Assembly: GCF_040549465.1 (NCBI RefSeq)
Contig: NZ_JBEPTL010000019.1
Coordinates: 1-64,000 of the forward strand
Source of the DNA: Lacisediminihabitans sp040549465
GTDB taxonomy: Bacteria; Actinomycetota; Actinomycetes; Actinomycetales; Microbacteriaceae
Direction: 5' to 3'
Length of the DNA: 64,000 nt
In this document: positions 43,122 through 52,019 of the stretch, piece by piece
Layout of the letters: each line of letters starts with the position of its first letter
Numbering within the stretch: position 1 is the first letter of the stretch
The notes under the pieces: model-generated
Seen by the model: the letters and a program-made list of their open reading frames with translations, nothing else
The model's database searches: none
What the model was told of the DNA's origin: nothing
Made by a program: the position numbers and the translations under genes

Positions 43122-44585
43122 TTAGGCTACTCCGAGTCCAACCTTGATCCGGGCGCCAAGGTCGGTGTCGACAGCCTGCCAGTACTCGACGACTCTGCGC
43201 CGCACGTCCGCCGAGACACCGTCGCTCGCGTGTCCGATGATGTTGGCTATCAGATGGTCGCGGGCCACATCATCCATCACGTCTCGGTAGAGGGTTCCGG
43301 GTTGGGTCACGTCGTCGTCTTCGGCGTGCGCCTCGTAGGCGTATCTCCCCAGCTCACCAGAGTCAATCCACCAGGTAAGGTCGGCACCCGCGATCGGGTC
43401 GGCCTGCGGCCCACCATAGGAGTTCGGTGCGTAGACCGGCTGGTCTCCAGAATGGCGGTATGCCATCGAGCCGTCCTTGCTGTAACTGTGTACTGGCACT
43501 TTCGAGGCGTTGATCGGCAATTGTTGATAGTTCGTGCCGATCCGGTGCAGATGGGTGTCGTGGTAGGAGAACACCCGGCCGAGGAGCATTTTGTCTGGAC
43601 TCAACCCGATACCGGGCACCATGTTCGCCGGGGAGAAGCTTGACTGCTCCACCTCGGCGAAATAGTTTCCCGGGTTGCGGTCAAGAACCATCCGACCGAC
43701 GGTCACCGGCGGGTAGTCCTCATGAGGCCAAATCTTTGTCAAATCGAACGGATTGAACCGGTAGCCAGCGGCATCGGCGAACGGCATCACCTGCATCTCC
43801 AGCCGCCACGACGGCAGATTGCCCGACTGGATCGCGTCCCGCAAATCGCGACGATGGTAGTCGGGATCCTTCGCCGCCATTGCCTTCGCCTCGTCATCGG
43901 CGAAGTTGTCAGCACCCTGCTCCGTTTTGAAATGCCACTTGACCCAGAACCGTTCCCCAGCAGCGTTGATGGTCGAATAGGTGTGGCTGGAGTAACCGTT
44001 CATGGTGCGTAGTGAGCGCGGAGTGCCGCGGTCGGACATCAGGATCATCACCTGATGGGTGCTTTCTGGAGACAAAGTCCAGTAGTCCCATTGCATATCG
44101 TTTGAGCGTAATCCCGAGTCCGGCAACCGTTTCTGGGACCGGATGAAGTCCTGAAATTTCGACGGGTCACGCATAAAAAAGACGGGGGTGTTGTTGCCGA
44201 CCATATCGAAGTTGCCGTCTGCGGTATAAAACTTCAACGCAAAACCCCGCGGGTCGCGCACCGTGTCGGGGTAACCCTGTTCGCCAGCGACGGTAGAGAA
44301 CCGGGCGAACATCTCAGTACGCCGCCCAATCTCGCCGAGGAAGTTCGCCTTGGTGAACCATGTAACGTCAGCTGTCACCTCGAAGTAGCCGTGAGCCCCG
44401 CTTCCTTTGGCATGAACAACACGTTCGGGCACCCGCTCACGGTTGAACTGCTGCATCTTTTGCACGACATAGGAGTCATGCAAAACCACTGGGCCTCCCG
44501 GGCCGACGGTGAGCGAAAATTCATCACTGGGAGCCGGGATACCAGCATCTGTTGTAGTCACCGACGGATTCACGTTCTCGGACAC
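43122..44585 (-). CDS. Heme catalase (monofunctional, clade 3-like)
   Basis: A 487-aa catalase converting H2O2 to water and oxygen. The catalytic His is in RVVHAKGSGAHGYFEVT (His58) and the distal Asn in MVGNNTPVFFMRDPSKF. The proximal heme-ligand motif RVFSYHDTHLHRIG (Tyr) is at about residue 325. PRGFALKFYTADGNFD and the NADPH-region residues are also present, and the length fits small-subunit catalases. The GTG at 44585 has GGAGG seven bases upstream. No regulator gene adjoins it. Confidence 0.97.
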   Translation of the reverse strand: MSENVNPSVTTTDAGIPAPSDEFSLTVGPGGPVVLHDSYVVQKMQQFNRERVPERVVHAKGSGAHGYFEVTADVTWFTKANFLGEIGRRTEMFARFSTVAGEQGYPDTVRDPRGFALKFYTADGNFDMVGNNTPVFFMRDPSKFQDFIRSQKRLPDSGLRSNDMQWDYWTLSPESTHQVMILMSDRGTPRSLRTMNGYSSHTYSTINAAGERFWVKWHFKTEQGADNFADDEAKAMAAKDPDYHRRDLRDAIQSGNLPSWRLEMQVMPFADAAGYRFNPFDLTKIWPHEDYPPVTVGRMVLDRNPGNYFAEVEQSSFSPANMVPGIGLSPDKMLLGRVFSYHDTHLHRIGTNYQQLPINASKVPVHSYSKDGSMAYRHSGDQPVYAPNSYGGPQADPIAGADLTWWIDSGELGRYAYEAHAEDDDVTQPGTLYRDVMDDVARDHLIANIIGHASDGVSADVRRRVVEYWQAVDTDLGARIKVGLGVA

Positions 44586-44919
44586 GATAAGACCTCCATG
44601 ATCAGCGGAGGACCACACCCCCTCCTCGGGACTCTAGGCAGTTGTTCCCGATGCGCAAGGGGTGCGAGTCTGAGAGTATTCACATCGGCGACACATCCAC
44701 GTGTTCGCGACAATCCCCGGGTTAATCGGATTACTCCCAAACACTGGACGAATTGAGTCAAAACGACCCCGCCAACATTCCGCGATGACGGACCGTGGTG
44801 GAGTTTTCTCAACACCGTGCGGGTCAGTTGTTTTAGTTCAGGCGGCAGCCAGTTCAGGCAGTATCGTTGAAGCGCCCCAGGTTTGATGCCCCATCCTTTT
44901 GAGTTGTAAGGGTGAGCAC
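44586..44919. other. Region between catalase and IS3 remnant
   Basis: About 330 bases with no credible gene. The left part should carry the catalase promoter. The last 60 bases (TGAAGCGCCCCAGGTTTG at 44868-44885 and onward) look like the terminal repeat of an IS3-family element that precedes its orfA. Confidence 0.45.
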
Positions 44920-45302
44920 ATGCCCAAGAAGACTTACCCCGAGGTTCAGGCCCGCGCAGTGCGGTTGGCGGCTGATCACTTCAGCGAGTACCCGTCCTTG
45001 ACCGCGGCGTCAGTTGCGCTCGCGAGCAGGTTGGTGTGGGCCGTGAGACTGTCCGCCGGTGGGTCGTGCAAGCCCAGGTCGATGGTGTCCAGCCTGGTGG
45101 TGTCACGACTGAGGAGCTGGCGGAGATTAGACGGCTGAAGGCGGAGAACCGTCGACTTCGTGGGGACGTCGATATTCTCCGCGCGGCGATGACTTTCTTC
45201 GCGGAGGGACTCGACCCTCAACAGAGAGCCGTACCCGCAAAGGAGCGGCAGAAAACCTGTGCGCTTCAGTCTCGAACGTCGTATCGCCAGAAGGTGTGGT
45301 GA
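44920..45302 (+). pseudogene. IS3-family transposase orfA remnant, frameshifted
   Basis: The start MPKKTYPEVQARAVRLAADHF and SEYPSLTAASVALASRL are in one frame. After about 45036 the family continuation GRETVRRWVVQAQVDGVQPG, TEELAEIRRLKAENRRLRGDVDILRAAMTFFAEGLDPQQR is in the next. A one-base change near 45030 breaks the helix-turn-helix/leucine-zipper protein. No orfB follows, and after DPQQR the frame loses resemblance to IS3, so only the left end of the element survives. Confidence 0.85.
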
Positions 45303-45586
45303 TTGGGTCACGGTCGGCCACGTGAATGGCAGGAAAGCTGCATTTGGACTCAGGACCGATTGCCCGAACTTAGGTTCGTGAAGGGGCAGTCCTTTTGTGC
45401 ATCGCGAGTCTGACGAAGGATCAACACCCGTAGTGAAGTTGACCGCGGGCGACACCTTTTACAAATCGATCGAGACAGAAATTTCAATATTTGAGGCGCT
45501 AGCCAAGATTTCACCCTCTTGTATTATCTCCTGCTCGATGCGCGACATAAGCTGGAAAACAGCATCGGACCTTGGCCGAGCACACC
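45303..45586. other. Region right of the IS3 remnant
   Basis: About 280 bases with lower GC (for example around 45450-45540) and no recognisable gene. It may be residual mobile DNA together with the 3' flank of the YheO-type gene. Confidence 0.4.
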
Positions 45587-46345
45587 CTATTCAGGGTTGT
45601 CATTGCGTGCCTCGTCCAGGTAGGAATAGGCCGTGACACGCGAGATGCCTAGGCGTGCGGCGATGGATTCGACGCCCCTTCTCATCTGCAGCACTCCCTG
45701 TCGGTCCAAACGGGTGAGCACCGCGATTCGGTCAGTGCGACTCATCTGGCTCACGGGCTTACCGATCTCGCGAATTGCCTCGGAAACCATCGCATCCATG
45801 ACGGCCACCAGGTCGCGCCCGAAGAACTCGTTCGGCCGGTCGTGAGAGCTGGCGGCAGGCTGCGGCAGTAGCCCGTCAAGAACCGCACGAGCCTGTTGTA
45901 TTGCGCTGACGTCGAAATTCACGCACAGCGCAGCGATTATCCGGCCCGCTGAATTTCGAAAATAGACGGATGAACATCGCAATTCACGTCCGTCGCCGAC
46001 AAATCCTCGGTATCCGAAAGCGTTGTGGTCCGCTCCCTGGTCGTGGATCACACCGATGCCGAGGCTGCTTGAGGGCCCGCCGACCTCGCGCCCAGTGACG
46101 TGTCCATTCTCGATAGCCGCAATCGTGTGGCTGAGGTCGGGATCCGGGGCGGAAAGGTCGTGAAGTACAACCTCACAGCCGGGGCCTGCAGCCGCAGCCA
46201 CCGCGTGGATAACTGGGCGGAAGGCATTGAGAATATCGGCCACCGACTCGTAGGTGCCCATATGAGCGAGTTCGCCGGTAGACGGCGTCGAAAGTGCGGG
46301 CATGATGTCTCCGTCAGTCACGGCATTAACAGTATTACGAGACAT
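45587..46345 (-). CDS. YheO/DauR-type transcriptional regulator (PAS-like domain plus HTH)
   Basis: A 252-aa protein with an N-terminal YheO-like PAS domain (NAFRPVIHAVAAAAGPGCEVVLHDLSAPDPDLSHTIAAIENGHVTGREVGGP, then SSVYFRNSAGRIIAALCVNFD) and a C-terminal HTH_22 (GVESIAARLGISRVTAYSYLDEAR). DauR, a family member, controls D-arginine catabolism. Here it faces the transporter-RidA genes across a 143-base gap, so it probably regulates them. The ATG at 46345 is preceded by GAGG at 9 bases. Confidence 0.9.
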   Translation of the reverse strand: MSRNTVNAVTDGDIMPALSTPSTGELAHMGTYESVADILNAFRPVIHAVAAAAGPGCEVVLHDLSAPDPDLSHTIAAIENGHVTGREVGGPSSSLGIGVIHDQGADHNAFGYRGFVGDGRELRCSSVYFRNSAGRIIAALCVNFDVSAIQQARAVLDGLLPQPAASSHDRPNEFFGRDLVAVMDAMVSEAIREIGKPVSQMSRTDRIAVLTRLDRQGVLQMRRGVESIAARLGISRVTAYSYLDEARNDNPE

Positions 46346-46488
46346 AACCAACTTCCTCGGAGTTAACTAATTATAAAGTACGTAGATAAACAGTTCAATA
46401 TTCTGTTAGCTTCTCAAGTAGTCGCGCGCCAACAGAATGCAGGCTGGCACCGCGCCACATTTTTGCAACCAGGGCAAGGAGGCTCTCA
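46346..46488. promoter_or_regulatory. Divergent control region with inverted repeat
   Basis: This AT-rich gap separates the YheO-type regulator from the MFS gene. An inverted repeat ATTCTGTT (46400-46407) / AACAGAAT (46431-46438) with a 23-base spacer is a candidate operator. GGCAAGGAGGC at 46472-46482 is the ribosome binding site of the transporter. Confidence 0.45.
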
Positions 46489-47826
46489 ATGGTGGTCACA
46501 CCGCGGAAAAATCGCACGTTGTGGGGATTCGATATCTCGGGCAAGCAACGCCGGATGGTCGCTGCCGGAGCCATCGGCACACTGATGGAGTATTACGACT
46601 ACTACCTCTACGGACTCGCGGCGGCAGTTGTCTTTCCGACGGTCTTCTTCCCGAACGACAACCCAGCAGTCGCCACACTCGAGTCATTTGCCAGCTTCGC
46701 ATTCGGCTTCCTGCTGCGTCCGATTGGCGGACTGTTCTGGGGCTACATCGGCGATCGTTTCGGACGCAAACCAGCCCTGATGGCAACGGTCATCGGCATG
46801 GGCATCTGCACGGCCGCCATCGGCCTGACGCCCTCATTCGCGGCTATTGGGATTGTCGCCCCGCTGCTGCTGCTGCTGTTCCGCTTGCTTCAGGGACTCT
46901 TCGTTGGCGGTGAAATGGGTGCGGCCGCGACTCTCGTGATCGAACATGCGCCGGTGGGGCGACGTGGGCTGTTCGGGGCGCTCCTGATCACCGGTGCCGG
47001 CATTGCGAACGTCGCATCAGCGGGTTTCATGGCGATTCTCGGTGCGGGATCCGCTGCATTTTTCCTGGCCTGGGGATGGCGCATTCCGTTTGTCTTTGCT
47101 CTCGTACTCGCCGTTATTGCCGTGGTTCTTCGCTCGAAGTTGGAGGAGCCGCAGGAGTTCGCTGCTCACACGCAGGCCATCGAAGTCGGGAAAATTAAGC
47201 GCACAAACCCGCTGAGAGAGGCTCTACGCCACCCGAAGAACGCGATACTCGGAATTCTCATCGGCCTCCCGCAAAGTATTGCCGGCTACATCGTTTTGAC
47301 CTTCGGTCTTGCCTTCCTGGTGTCCAAAGGAACTCACGCCCAGGTCGGCTTTATAGGAACCATGATTGTCGGAGTTCTTCAGATCTTCGCCGCGCCGTTC
47401 TGGGGCTGGGTGTCCGATAAGGTTGGTCGCCGCAGGTTCTACATCAGTGCGGCCATCGCCTTCGCGCTGCTGCTGTACCCCGCATTCGCGCTGTTCAGCA
47501 CAGATATCGCGATCCTGATCTGGCTCGGTATGATCGTCGGCTTCGTCATTCCCGGTGTGGCTATGCAGGCAACCCTTCAGACCATGCTCACCGAGATGTT
47601 CGACGTTGAAGCTCGCATCACTGGTGTGAACATCGGTTACCAGTTCTCGAACATGCTCGGTGGTTTCGCCCCGTTGATCGCCACGGCGCTCTCGCTGGCC
47701 TTCGGCTCGATCTGGCCGATCATCATCTTCGCCGCGGTTGTGGTGCTCGTCGGCGTTATCGGCACGGCGTATGCAACACTTCGGCCCGATATAGACAACC
47801 CGGGTCGACTGCACGCCCCGGCCTAA
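46489..47826 (+). CDS. MFS transporter, metabolite:H+ symporter (MHS) family
   Basis: A 445-aa protein with 12 membrane segments. MHS-type signatures are AGAIGTLMEYYDYYLYGLAAAVVFP, SFAFGFLLRPIGGLFWGYIGDRFGRKPALMATV and the second-half GWVSDKVGRRRFY. The family imports organic acids such as shikimate, alpha-ketoglutarate, proline or betaine with protons. In this setting the cargo may be the N-acyl amino-sugar acid degraded by the neighbouring enzymes, which is inferred. A strong AAGGAGG precedes the ATG. Confidence 0.92.
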   Translation: MVVTPRKNRTLWGFDISGKQRRMVAAGAIGTLMEYYDYYLYGLAAAVVFPTVFFPNDNPAVATLESFASFAFGFLLRPIGGLFWGYIGDRFGRKPALMATVIGMGICTAAIGLTPSFAAIGIVAPLLLLLFRLLQGLFVGGEMGAAATLVIEHAPVGRRGLFGALLITGAGIANVASAGFMAILGAGSAAFFLAWGWRIPFVFALVLAVIAVVLRSKLEEPQEFAAHTQAIEVGKIKRTNPLREALRHPKNAILGILIGLPQSIAGYIVLTFGLAFLVSKGTHAQVGFIGTMIVGVLQIFAAPFWGWVSDKVGRRRFYISAAIAFALLLYPAFALFSTDIAILIWLGMIVGFVIPGVAMQATLQTMLTEMFDVEARITGVNIGYQFSNMLGGFAPLIATALSLAFGSIWPIIIFAAVVVLVGVIGTAYATLRPDIDNPGRLHAPA

Positions 47827-47874
47827 CGCGTGGGTGACCCGCGGCATTCAGTCCCAAAATAAGGAGCGACATTT

Positions 47875-48258
47875 ATGGTGAAAATAGCCATTCGTACGAC
47901 CAATGCGCCGCAGCCGGCGGGCCCTTACAGCCAAGGTGTCGAGGCGAACGGATTCTTCTATACGGCCGGATTCGGGCCGCAAGACCCAGCTACCGGAGCT
48001 GTGGCCGATTCCGTGGCGGAGCAGACCAGGCAGGTGTTGCGCAACATCGAGGCCGTGCTCGCAGAGCGGGAGTTGACACTAGACGACTGCGTCAAGAGCA
48101 CGGTGCACCTCGCCGATCTGGCAGACTTTGCCGCATTCAACGAGGTCTACGCGGAATTCTTCTCGGAGTCCTATCCCGTGCGCACAACGGTCGGCTCGCA
48201 GCTGGCAAATATCCTCGTGGAGATCGACGTCGTCGCGGTCGTATCTCGGAACACGTAA
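47875..48258 (+). CDS. RidA family enamine/imine deaminase
   Basis: A 127-aa YjgF/UK114 protein with the family pattern APQPAGPYSQGVEANGFFYTAGFGPQDPATG, QTRQVLRNIEAVLAERELTLDDCVKSTVHLADL, and SYPVRTTVGSQLANILVEIDVVA. The Arg in YPVRTTVG (about residue 104) binds the substrate carboxylate. RidA hydrolyses 2-aminoacrylate-type enamines and imines released by PLP-dependent dehydratases. That matches the D-serine-dehydratase-like enzyme nearby. It begins 48 bases after the transporter and is preceded by AAGGAG. Confidence 0.95.
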   Translation: MVKIAIRTTNAPQPAGPYSQGVEANGFFYTAGFGPQDPATGAVADSVAEQTRQVLRNIEAVLAERELTLDDCVKSTVHLADLADFAAFNEVYAEFFSESYPVRTTVGSQLANILVEIDVVAVVSRNT

Positions 48259-48269
48259 CGGGGCACCAA

Positions 48270-49001
48270 CTAGCCCATCTCGCGGCCGATCTGCAGGGCG
48301 GTCCGCTGCAGGAGCGGGAGGCGAGGCTTGATCTGGTCCAAGTTCTGTTTCATACGAATTGCCGTCAGCGAAAGAGCTCCGACAATTCCGGCCGAGGTTC
48401 GGATGGGCACAGCAATACAGTTGACAAAATCTTCGAATTCGCCGTCATCCACAGCCCAGCCCTGCTCGGCCGCGGTATCCAATTCCGCGTTCAGGGCACT
48501 TCGGCTGGTGATGGTCGTGTCGGTATATCTCTTCCAGGAGGTTCCGGCAAGAATGGCATCGCGCCTGCCCGTGTCGAGCTCGGCGAGAATCGATTTCCCG
48601 ACGGCGCTGCAGTATGGGCGCACAGAGGATCCGATACGGGAATACATGCGCACTCCACTGGCGTCTTCAACCTTGTCTACATAGATAATGGCGTCGTCAA
48701 CGAGACCGGCCACGTGCACCGTGTTGCCGACAAGTTGATGCAACCGTCGTACATGGTCGTGGCAGGCCTGGCGCAAGTCGAGGCTATCAAGTGACGCCTG
48801 CGCCAGCCCGACCAGGCGAAAGGCAAGTGCATAGGTACCGTCTATGCGCCGCCGGGCGTAGCCGACTTCTTCTAGCGTCTGCAGCTCTCGAAACATGGTT
48901 GAGCGGTGTAGCCCGAATTCGCTCGCCAGCTGGGCCACCGTCTTGGGCTGAGTGGCTATCGAATCGATGATACTCGCCGCCCTCTTGACAGTTTGCGACA
49001 T
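48270..49001 (-). CDS. IclR family transcriptional regulator
   Basis: A 243-aa IclR protein with an N-terminal winged helix (KRAASIIDSIATQPKTVAQLASEFGLHRSTMFRELQTLEEVGYARR) and a C-terminal effector-binding domain (VHVAGLVDDAIIYVDKVEDASGVRMYSRIGSSVRPYCSAVGKSILAEL, ending with VNCIAVPIRTSAGIVGALSLTA). It begins 7 bases after the D-aminoacylase-like gene on the same strand, so it is the last gene of that transcription unit. IclR members commonly sense intermediates of sugar-acid or aromatic catabolism. I chose the ATG at 49001. Confidence 0.93.
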   Translation of the reverse strand: MSQTVKRAASIIDSIATQPKTVAQLASEFGLHRSTMFRELQTLEEVGYARRRIDGTYALAFRLVGLAQASLDSLDLRQACHDHVRRLHQLVGNTVHVAGLVDDAIIYVDKVEDASGVRMYSRIGSSVRPYCSAVGKSILAELDTGRRDAILAGTSWKRYTDTTITSRSALNAELDTAAEQGWAVDDGEFEDFVNCIAVPIRTSAGIVGALSLTAIRMKQNLDQIKPRLPLLQRTALQIGREMG

Positions 49002-49008
49002 GCCTTCG

Positions 49009-50577
49009 CTACCCTTCCGTAATCTGGCGTCGAAGTCCGCGGCCCGGCGCGCCACCCGCGAGTGCACCGTGAGCGAGCACCGGCTCACCTGCTACCAACG
49101 CGTCTTCGATGCCGATGGCCTCGCCGAGTGGGTCCGCGTAGGTGGCAGTATCGGCAACGGTGTCTGGGCTCACGACTATGAGGTCGGCGATCCAGCCCGG
49201 CAAAACTTTACCCCGTTGCCCTAGCCCGAAGCGTTCCGCTGGTGTCGTCGAGAGGTGGTGTACCGCATCGGACCATGACCATGCCTGCCTGTCGCGCACG
49301 AACTCGCGGAGATACCGGGCGAAGGTGCCCCGAGCGCGCGGGTGTGGATGTGCGCCGATGAAGATGCCGTCCGAGCCCCCCATGTGGCCGGGGTGCGCGA
49401 AAATACGGGCGAGCTCGGTGGCGGTACGTTCGTGCGCCACCGCCATGACGGCATTGACCTGGAGGCGGGAAGCGCCCAGCACATCCAGTGTGAGATCGAG
49501 TGCGTCGGTACCGGCCCTTGCCGCGGCCTCTTCGAGGGTGAGGCCGTGCGTCCAGCCGAACTCCGGCGCTGCCACATGCGCGAGCGTGATCATCGAGGAC
49601 CATCCCGGGCCGAGGCTTGCGCTGCGTTCAACAATGGGCAACCACTCGCGACGCAATCGCGCTCGCTCCACAGGATCGGCGATGATCGCAATGACGGTGT
49701 CGACCGGAAGTACCGAGAGCTCCGGTGGGAGGAGTGGCATGCCCAGCAGGGTGCAGCCTCGACTGTACGGATATGCATCGAATGTGGCGTCGACTCCGGC
49801 GTGTGCAAGAGCGTGCAGCTGGTCGTGCACGATAGAGGCCTGCGCATGAAAATGTGAAATGTGGATGCGTGCGCCAGACCCCGCTGAGATGCGCGCGATC
49901 TCCTCGACACCCGCCGCTGAATTGCTCTCATATCCGCCGCGCATGTGCGTGACATAGATTCCGCCGGCTCGGGCGACCGGATCACACAACTCCGCTATCT
50001 CGTCCGTAGTGGAGAAGAGGCCGGGGACGTAGTCGAGCCCGGTCGAGAGGCCGACGGCGCCCTCGCGCAACCCTTCCTCGACGAGAGCGACCATGGTCGC
50101 GCGCTGCGCGGCTGTCGCCGGGTTCTTCGATCGGCCGCACACCTCCCATCGAATGGTTCCAGCGGGAACGAGATAGGCCAAGTTCACCCGCGACCGTCCG
50201 TCGATCGAGGCGAGGTACCGGGCAACCCCACCGCCCCGGTAGCCCTCGTGCTCGCCGTTGATAGCGGCGAAATATTCGCTCGCGTATGCCCCGTCGCCGG
50301 GAGCATATGAGACGCCGTCCTGCCCGGCAATAACAGTCGTCACACCCTGTTTCAACAGGGATCTTTGTACCGAATCGTCTTCCATAAGACCGTCGGCGTG
50401 CGAGTGGGTATCGATGAACCCGGGCAGAATGTACCGCCCCTCACAGTCGACGACCTCGTCGTCCAGTCGGGGGGTGAGGTCACCGATCGCTGTGACGATG
50501 GTGCCCTCGACGGCAACATCAGCGCGTCGAAGCCCTTCACCGTCAACGATCGATCCGCCTCGCATCAGTAAACGCAC
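49009..50577 (-). CDS. N-acyl-D-amino-acid deacylase (D-aminoacylase-like amidohydrolase)
   Basis: A 522-aa amidohydrolase with MRGGSIVDGEGLRRADVAVEG, the HxH metal motif in GFIDTHSHADG, VTHMRGGYESNSAAGVEEIARIS, ISHFHAQ and a late SDGIFIGAHPHPRARGTFARYLREFV. This is the D-aminoacylase layout. Family enzymes hydrolyse N-acetyl- or N-formyl-D-amino acids. The metal-ligand Cys of the usual GNCG motif is replaced: the sequence reads TVIAGQDGVSYAP. Substrate preference may thus differ, and a 2-acylamino sugar acid is possible. The GTG at 50577 has GAGAGGGG seven bases upstream. It is in one unit with the PLP enzyme and the IclR gene. Confidence 0.9.
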   Translation of the reverse strand: MRLLMRGGSIVDGEGLRRADVAVEGTIVTAIGDLTPRLDDEVVDCEGRYILPGFIDTHSHADGLMEDDSVQRSLLKQGVTTVIAGQDGVSYAPGDGAYASEYFAAINGEHEGYRGGGVARYLASIDGRSRVNLAYLVPAGTIRWEVCGRSKNPATAAQRATMVALVEEGLREGAVGLSTGLDYVPGLFSTTDEIAELCDPVARAGGIYVTHMRGGYESNSAAGVEEIARISAGSGARIHISHFHAQASIVHDQLHALAHAGVDATFDAYPYSRGCTLLGMPLLPPELSVLPVDTVIAIIADPVERARLRREWLPIVERSASLGPGWSSMITLAHVAAPEFGWTHGLTLEEAAARAGTDALDLTLDVLGASRLQVNAVMAVAHERTATELARIFAHPGHMGGSDGIFIGAHPHPRARGTFARYLREFVRDRQAWSWSDAVHHLSTTPAERFGLGQRGKVLPGWIADLIVVSPDTVADTATYADPLGEAIGIEDALVAGEPVLAHGALAGGAPGRGLRRQITEG

Positions 50578-50603
50578 GTGTTGGCCCCTCTCGGTTCTGC
50601 TGG

Positions 50604-51881
50604 CTAGAAGAAGGTTCGAACCAGGTCGACCACGTGGTCGGAACCCTGGGAGGCGACGACCGGGAGGTAGTGCCATTTGTCAAAGGTCGTGCACGGGTGG
50701 GAAAGCCCCAGCGAAACGACTGAGCCGATTGCGGCATCCTGTTCTGTTAACTCTAGATAAGTGTGCTGGTCGTTCATGGCGGGAATGGATGAGCCGGCCA
50801 ATGGCATCCACGCCTGGCCCAGGTCGGTCGCGAGCTCGTGGGGAATCGGCAGCCCTTCGTCGAACGGAAAGTCGCGCTTGCCTCCGTCGAGAAGAGCCAG
50901 CCCGGGCTCGGGATGCGACACGACGCGACCGATGCCACGCAGCGCGGATTGCAACCGGGCAGCGGTCCCGCCCGCTTCATCCAGCGGGGAGATCCGCCGG
51001 TAGAAACCGTCATCGTGCACGATGTACGCGCCGCTGCGCAACGTCCACAACGTGGTGGGGTCCTCGGCGATCGCGTCGGCGAATACCTCCGCAACCAGGT
51101 CGAAATACGCGCTTCCGCCCGCTGTCACATAGACGGGACCGTCGTCGTAGAGATCGTGAACGAGATGATGAAGTTTGAGCTGCGCGTTGAGGTATCCGCG
51201 CACGGCAGCCAGCGAAGCCTCCGACCGGTCGTGCCCGAGGCTGCCCTCGTATCCGGCGACCCCTGCGAGGCGCAGAACGTCGGACGAGGCGATTCGCCGG
51301 GCGATGTGAGTCGCCTCGGAAACCGTGCGAGCCCCGGTGCGGCCTCCGGCGGCACCCAGTTCGACGCAGACATCGACCGGGCGGGGAGTGCCTGCGTGGC
51401 GCAAAGTGCGTTCGATCGCCTCGATCGTCGCGAGTGAGTCAGCCCAGCAGACGAAGTGAAACTCCGGGTCGCCAAGCTGGGCGGCCAGATAGCGGAGAGA
51501 GCGATCGTCGACGACCGCATTGGCGAGCATGATCGAATTCAAGCCGAAGGTTCGTGCGGTGCGCACCTGGCCCATGGTCGCGAGGCTGATGCCGATGCTC
51601 CCGGAGTCGAGCTGCCTCTGCCAGAGAGCTGGGGCCATCGTAGTCTTGCCGTGCGGCATGAGCTTCAGACCTCTCGACGCGCACCACCCTGCCATCACCG
51701 TCAGATTGTTCTGGATCGCCTCGTCGTCGAGTGTGACGAGCGGCGTCCAGAACTCTGAGAGCCGCGGCTCGCTCGCGAGGAAATCGGCAACTGTCATACC
51801 GATCGCTCGCTCGGGCAGGCCTTTGTCGCGCGCAGACAAGCGATCATTCCGCAATTCGTCCAATCGGAGCATTCCCGTCAT
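50604..51881 (-). CDS. D-serine dehydratase/D-threonine aldolase-like PLP enzyme
   Basis: A 425-aa fold-III PLP protein with an alanine-racemase-type barrel and the DSD-like C-terminal domain. The Schiff-base Lys lies in LMPHGKTTMAP (Lys79). TAGGSAYFD binds phosphate. The zinc ligands His and Cys occur in SHPCTTFDKW near the C-terminus. Relatives include eukaryotic-type D-serine dehydratase, D-threonine aldolase and D-glucosaminate dehydratase. Beside KDG kinase and KDPG aldolase genes, dehydration/deamination of a D-2-amino sugar acid to a 2-keto-3-deoxy acid is the most economical guess. The ATG at 51881 has AAGGGG six bases upstream. The frame opens at 52010. Confidence 0.9.
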   Translation of the reverse strand: MTGMLRLDELRNDRLSARDKGLPERAIGMTVADFLASEPRLSEFWTPLVTLDDEAIQNNLTVMAGWCASRGLKLMPHGKTTMAPALWQRQLDSGSIGISLATMGQVRTARTFGLNSIMLANAVVDDRSLRYLAAQLGDPEFHFVCWADSLATIEAIERTLRHAGTPRPVDVCVELGAAGGRTGARTVSEATHIARRIASSDVLRLAGVAGYEGSLGHDRSEASLAAVRGYLNAQLKLHHLVHDLYDDGPVYVTAGGSAYFDLVAEVFADAIAEDPTTLWTLRSGAYIVHDDGFYRRISPLDEAGGTAARLQSALRGIGRVVSHPEPGLALLDGGKRDFPFDEGLPIPHELATDLGQAWMPLAGSSIPAMNDQHTYLELTEQDAAIGSVVSLGLSHPCTTFDKWHYLPVVASQGSDHVVDLVRTFF

Positions 51882-52019
51882 GCCCATCCCCTTCGAGTTC
51901 GCGTGCAGGGCAACAGCGTCGATCACCGCGCCAATCCACTTTACGTCGCGACGATGCATGCTGTGCAAATATGACAACGTTAGTTGCGTATTTCGCACAT
52001 AGGCCGTCATAGTAGATCG
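51882..52019. promoter_or_regulatory. Divergent control region between PLP enzyme and KDG kinase genes
   Basis: This 138-base gap should hold both promoters. TGCG (51985-51988) and CGCA (51994-51997) form a short dyad around TATTT, a possible IclR-type half-operator. The evidence is weak. Confidence 0.3.
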
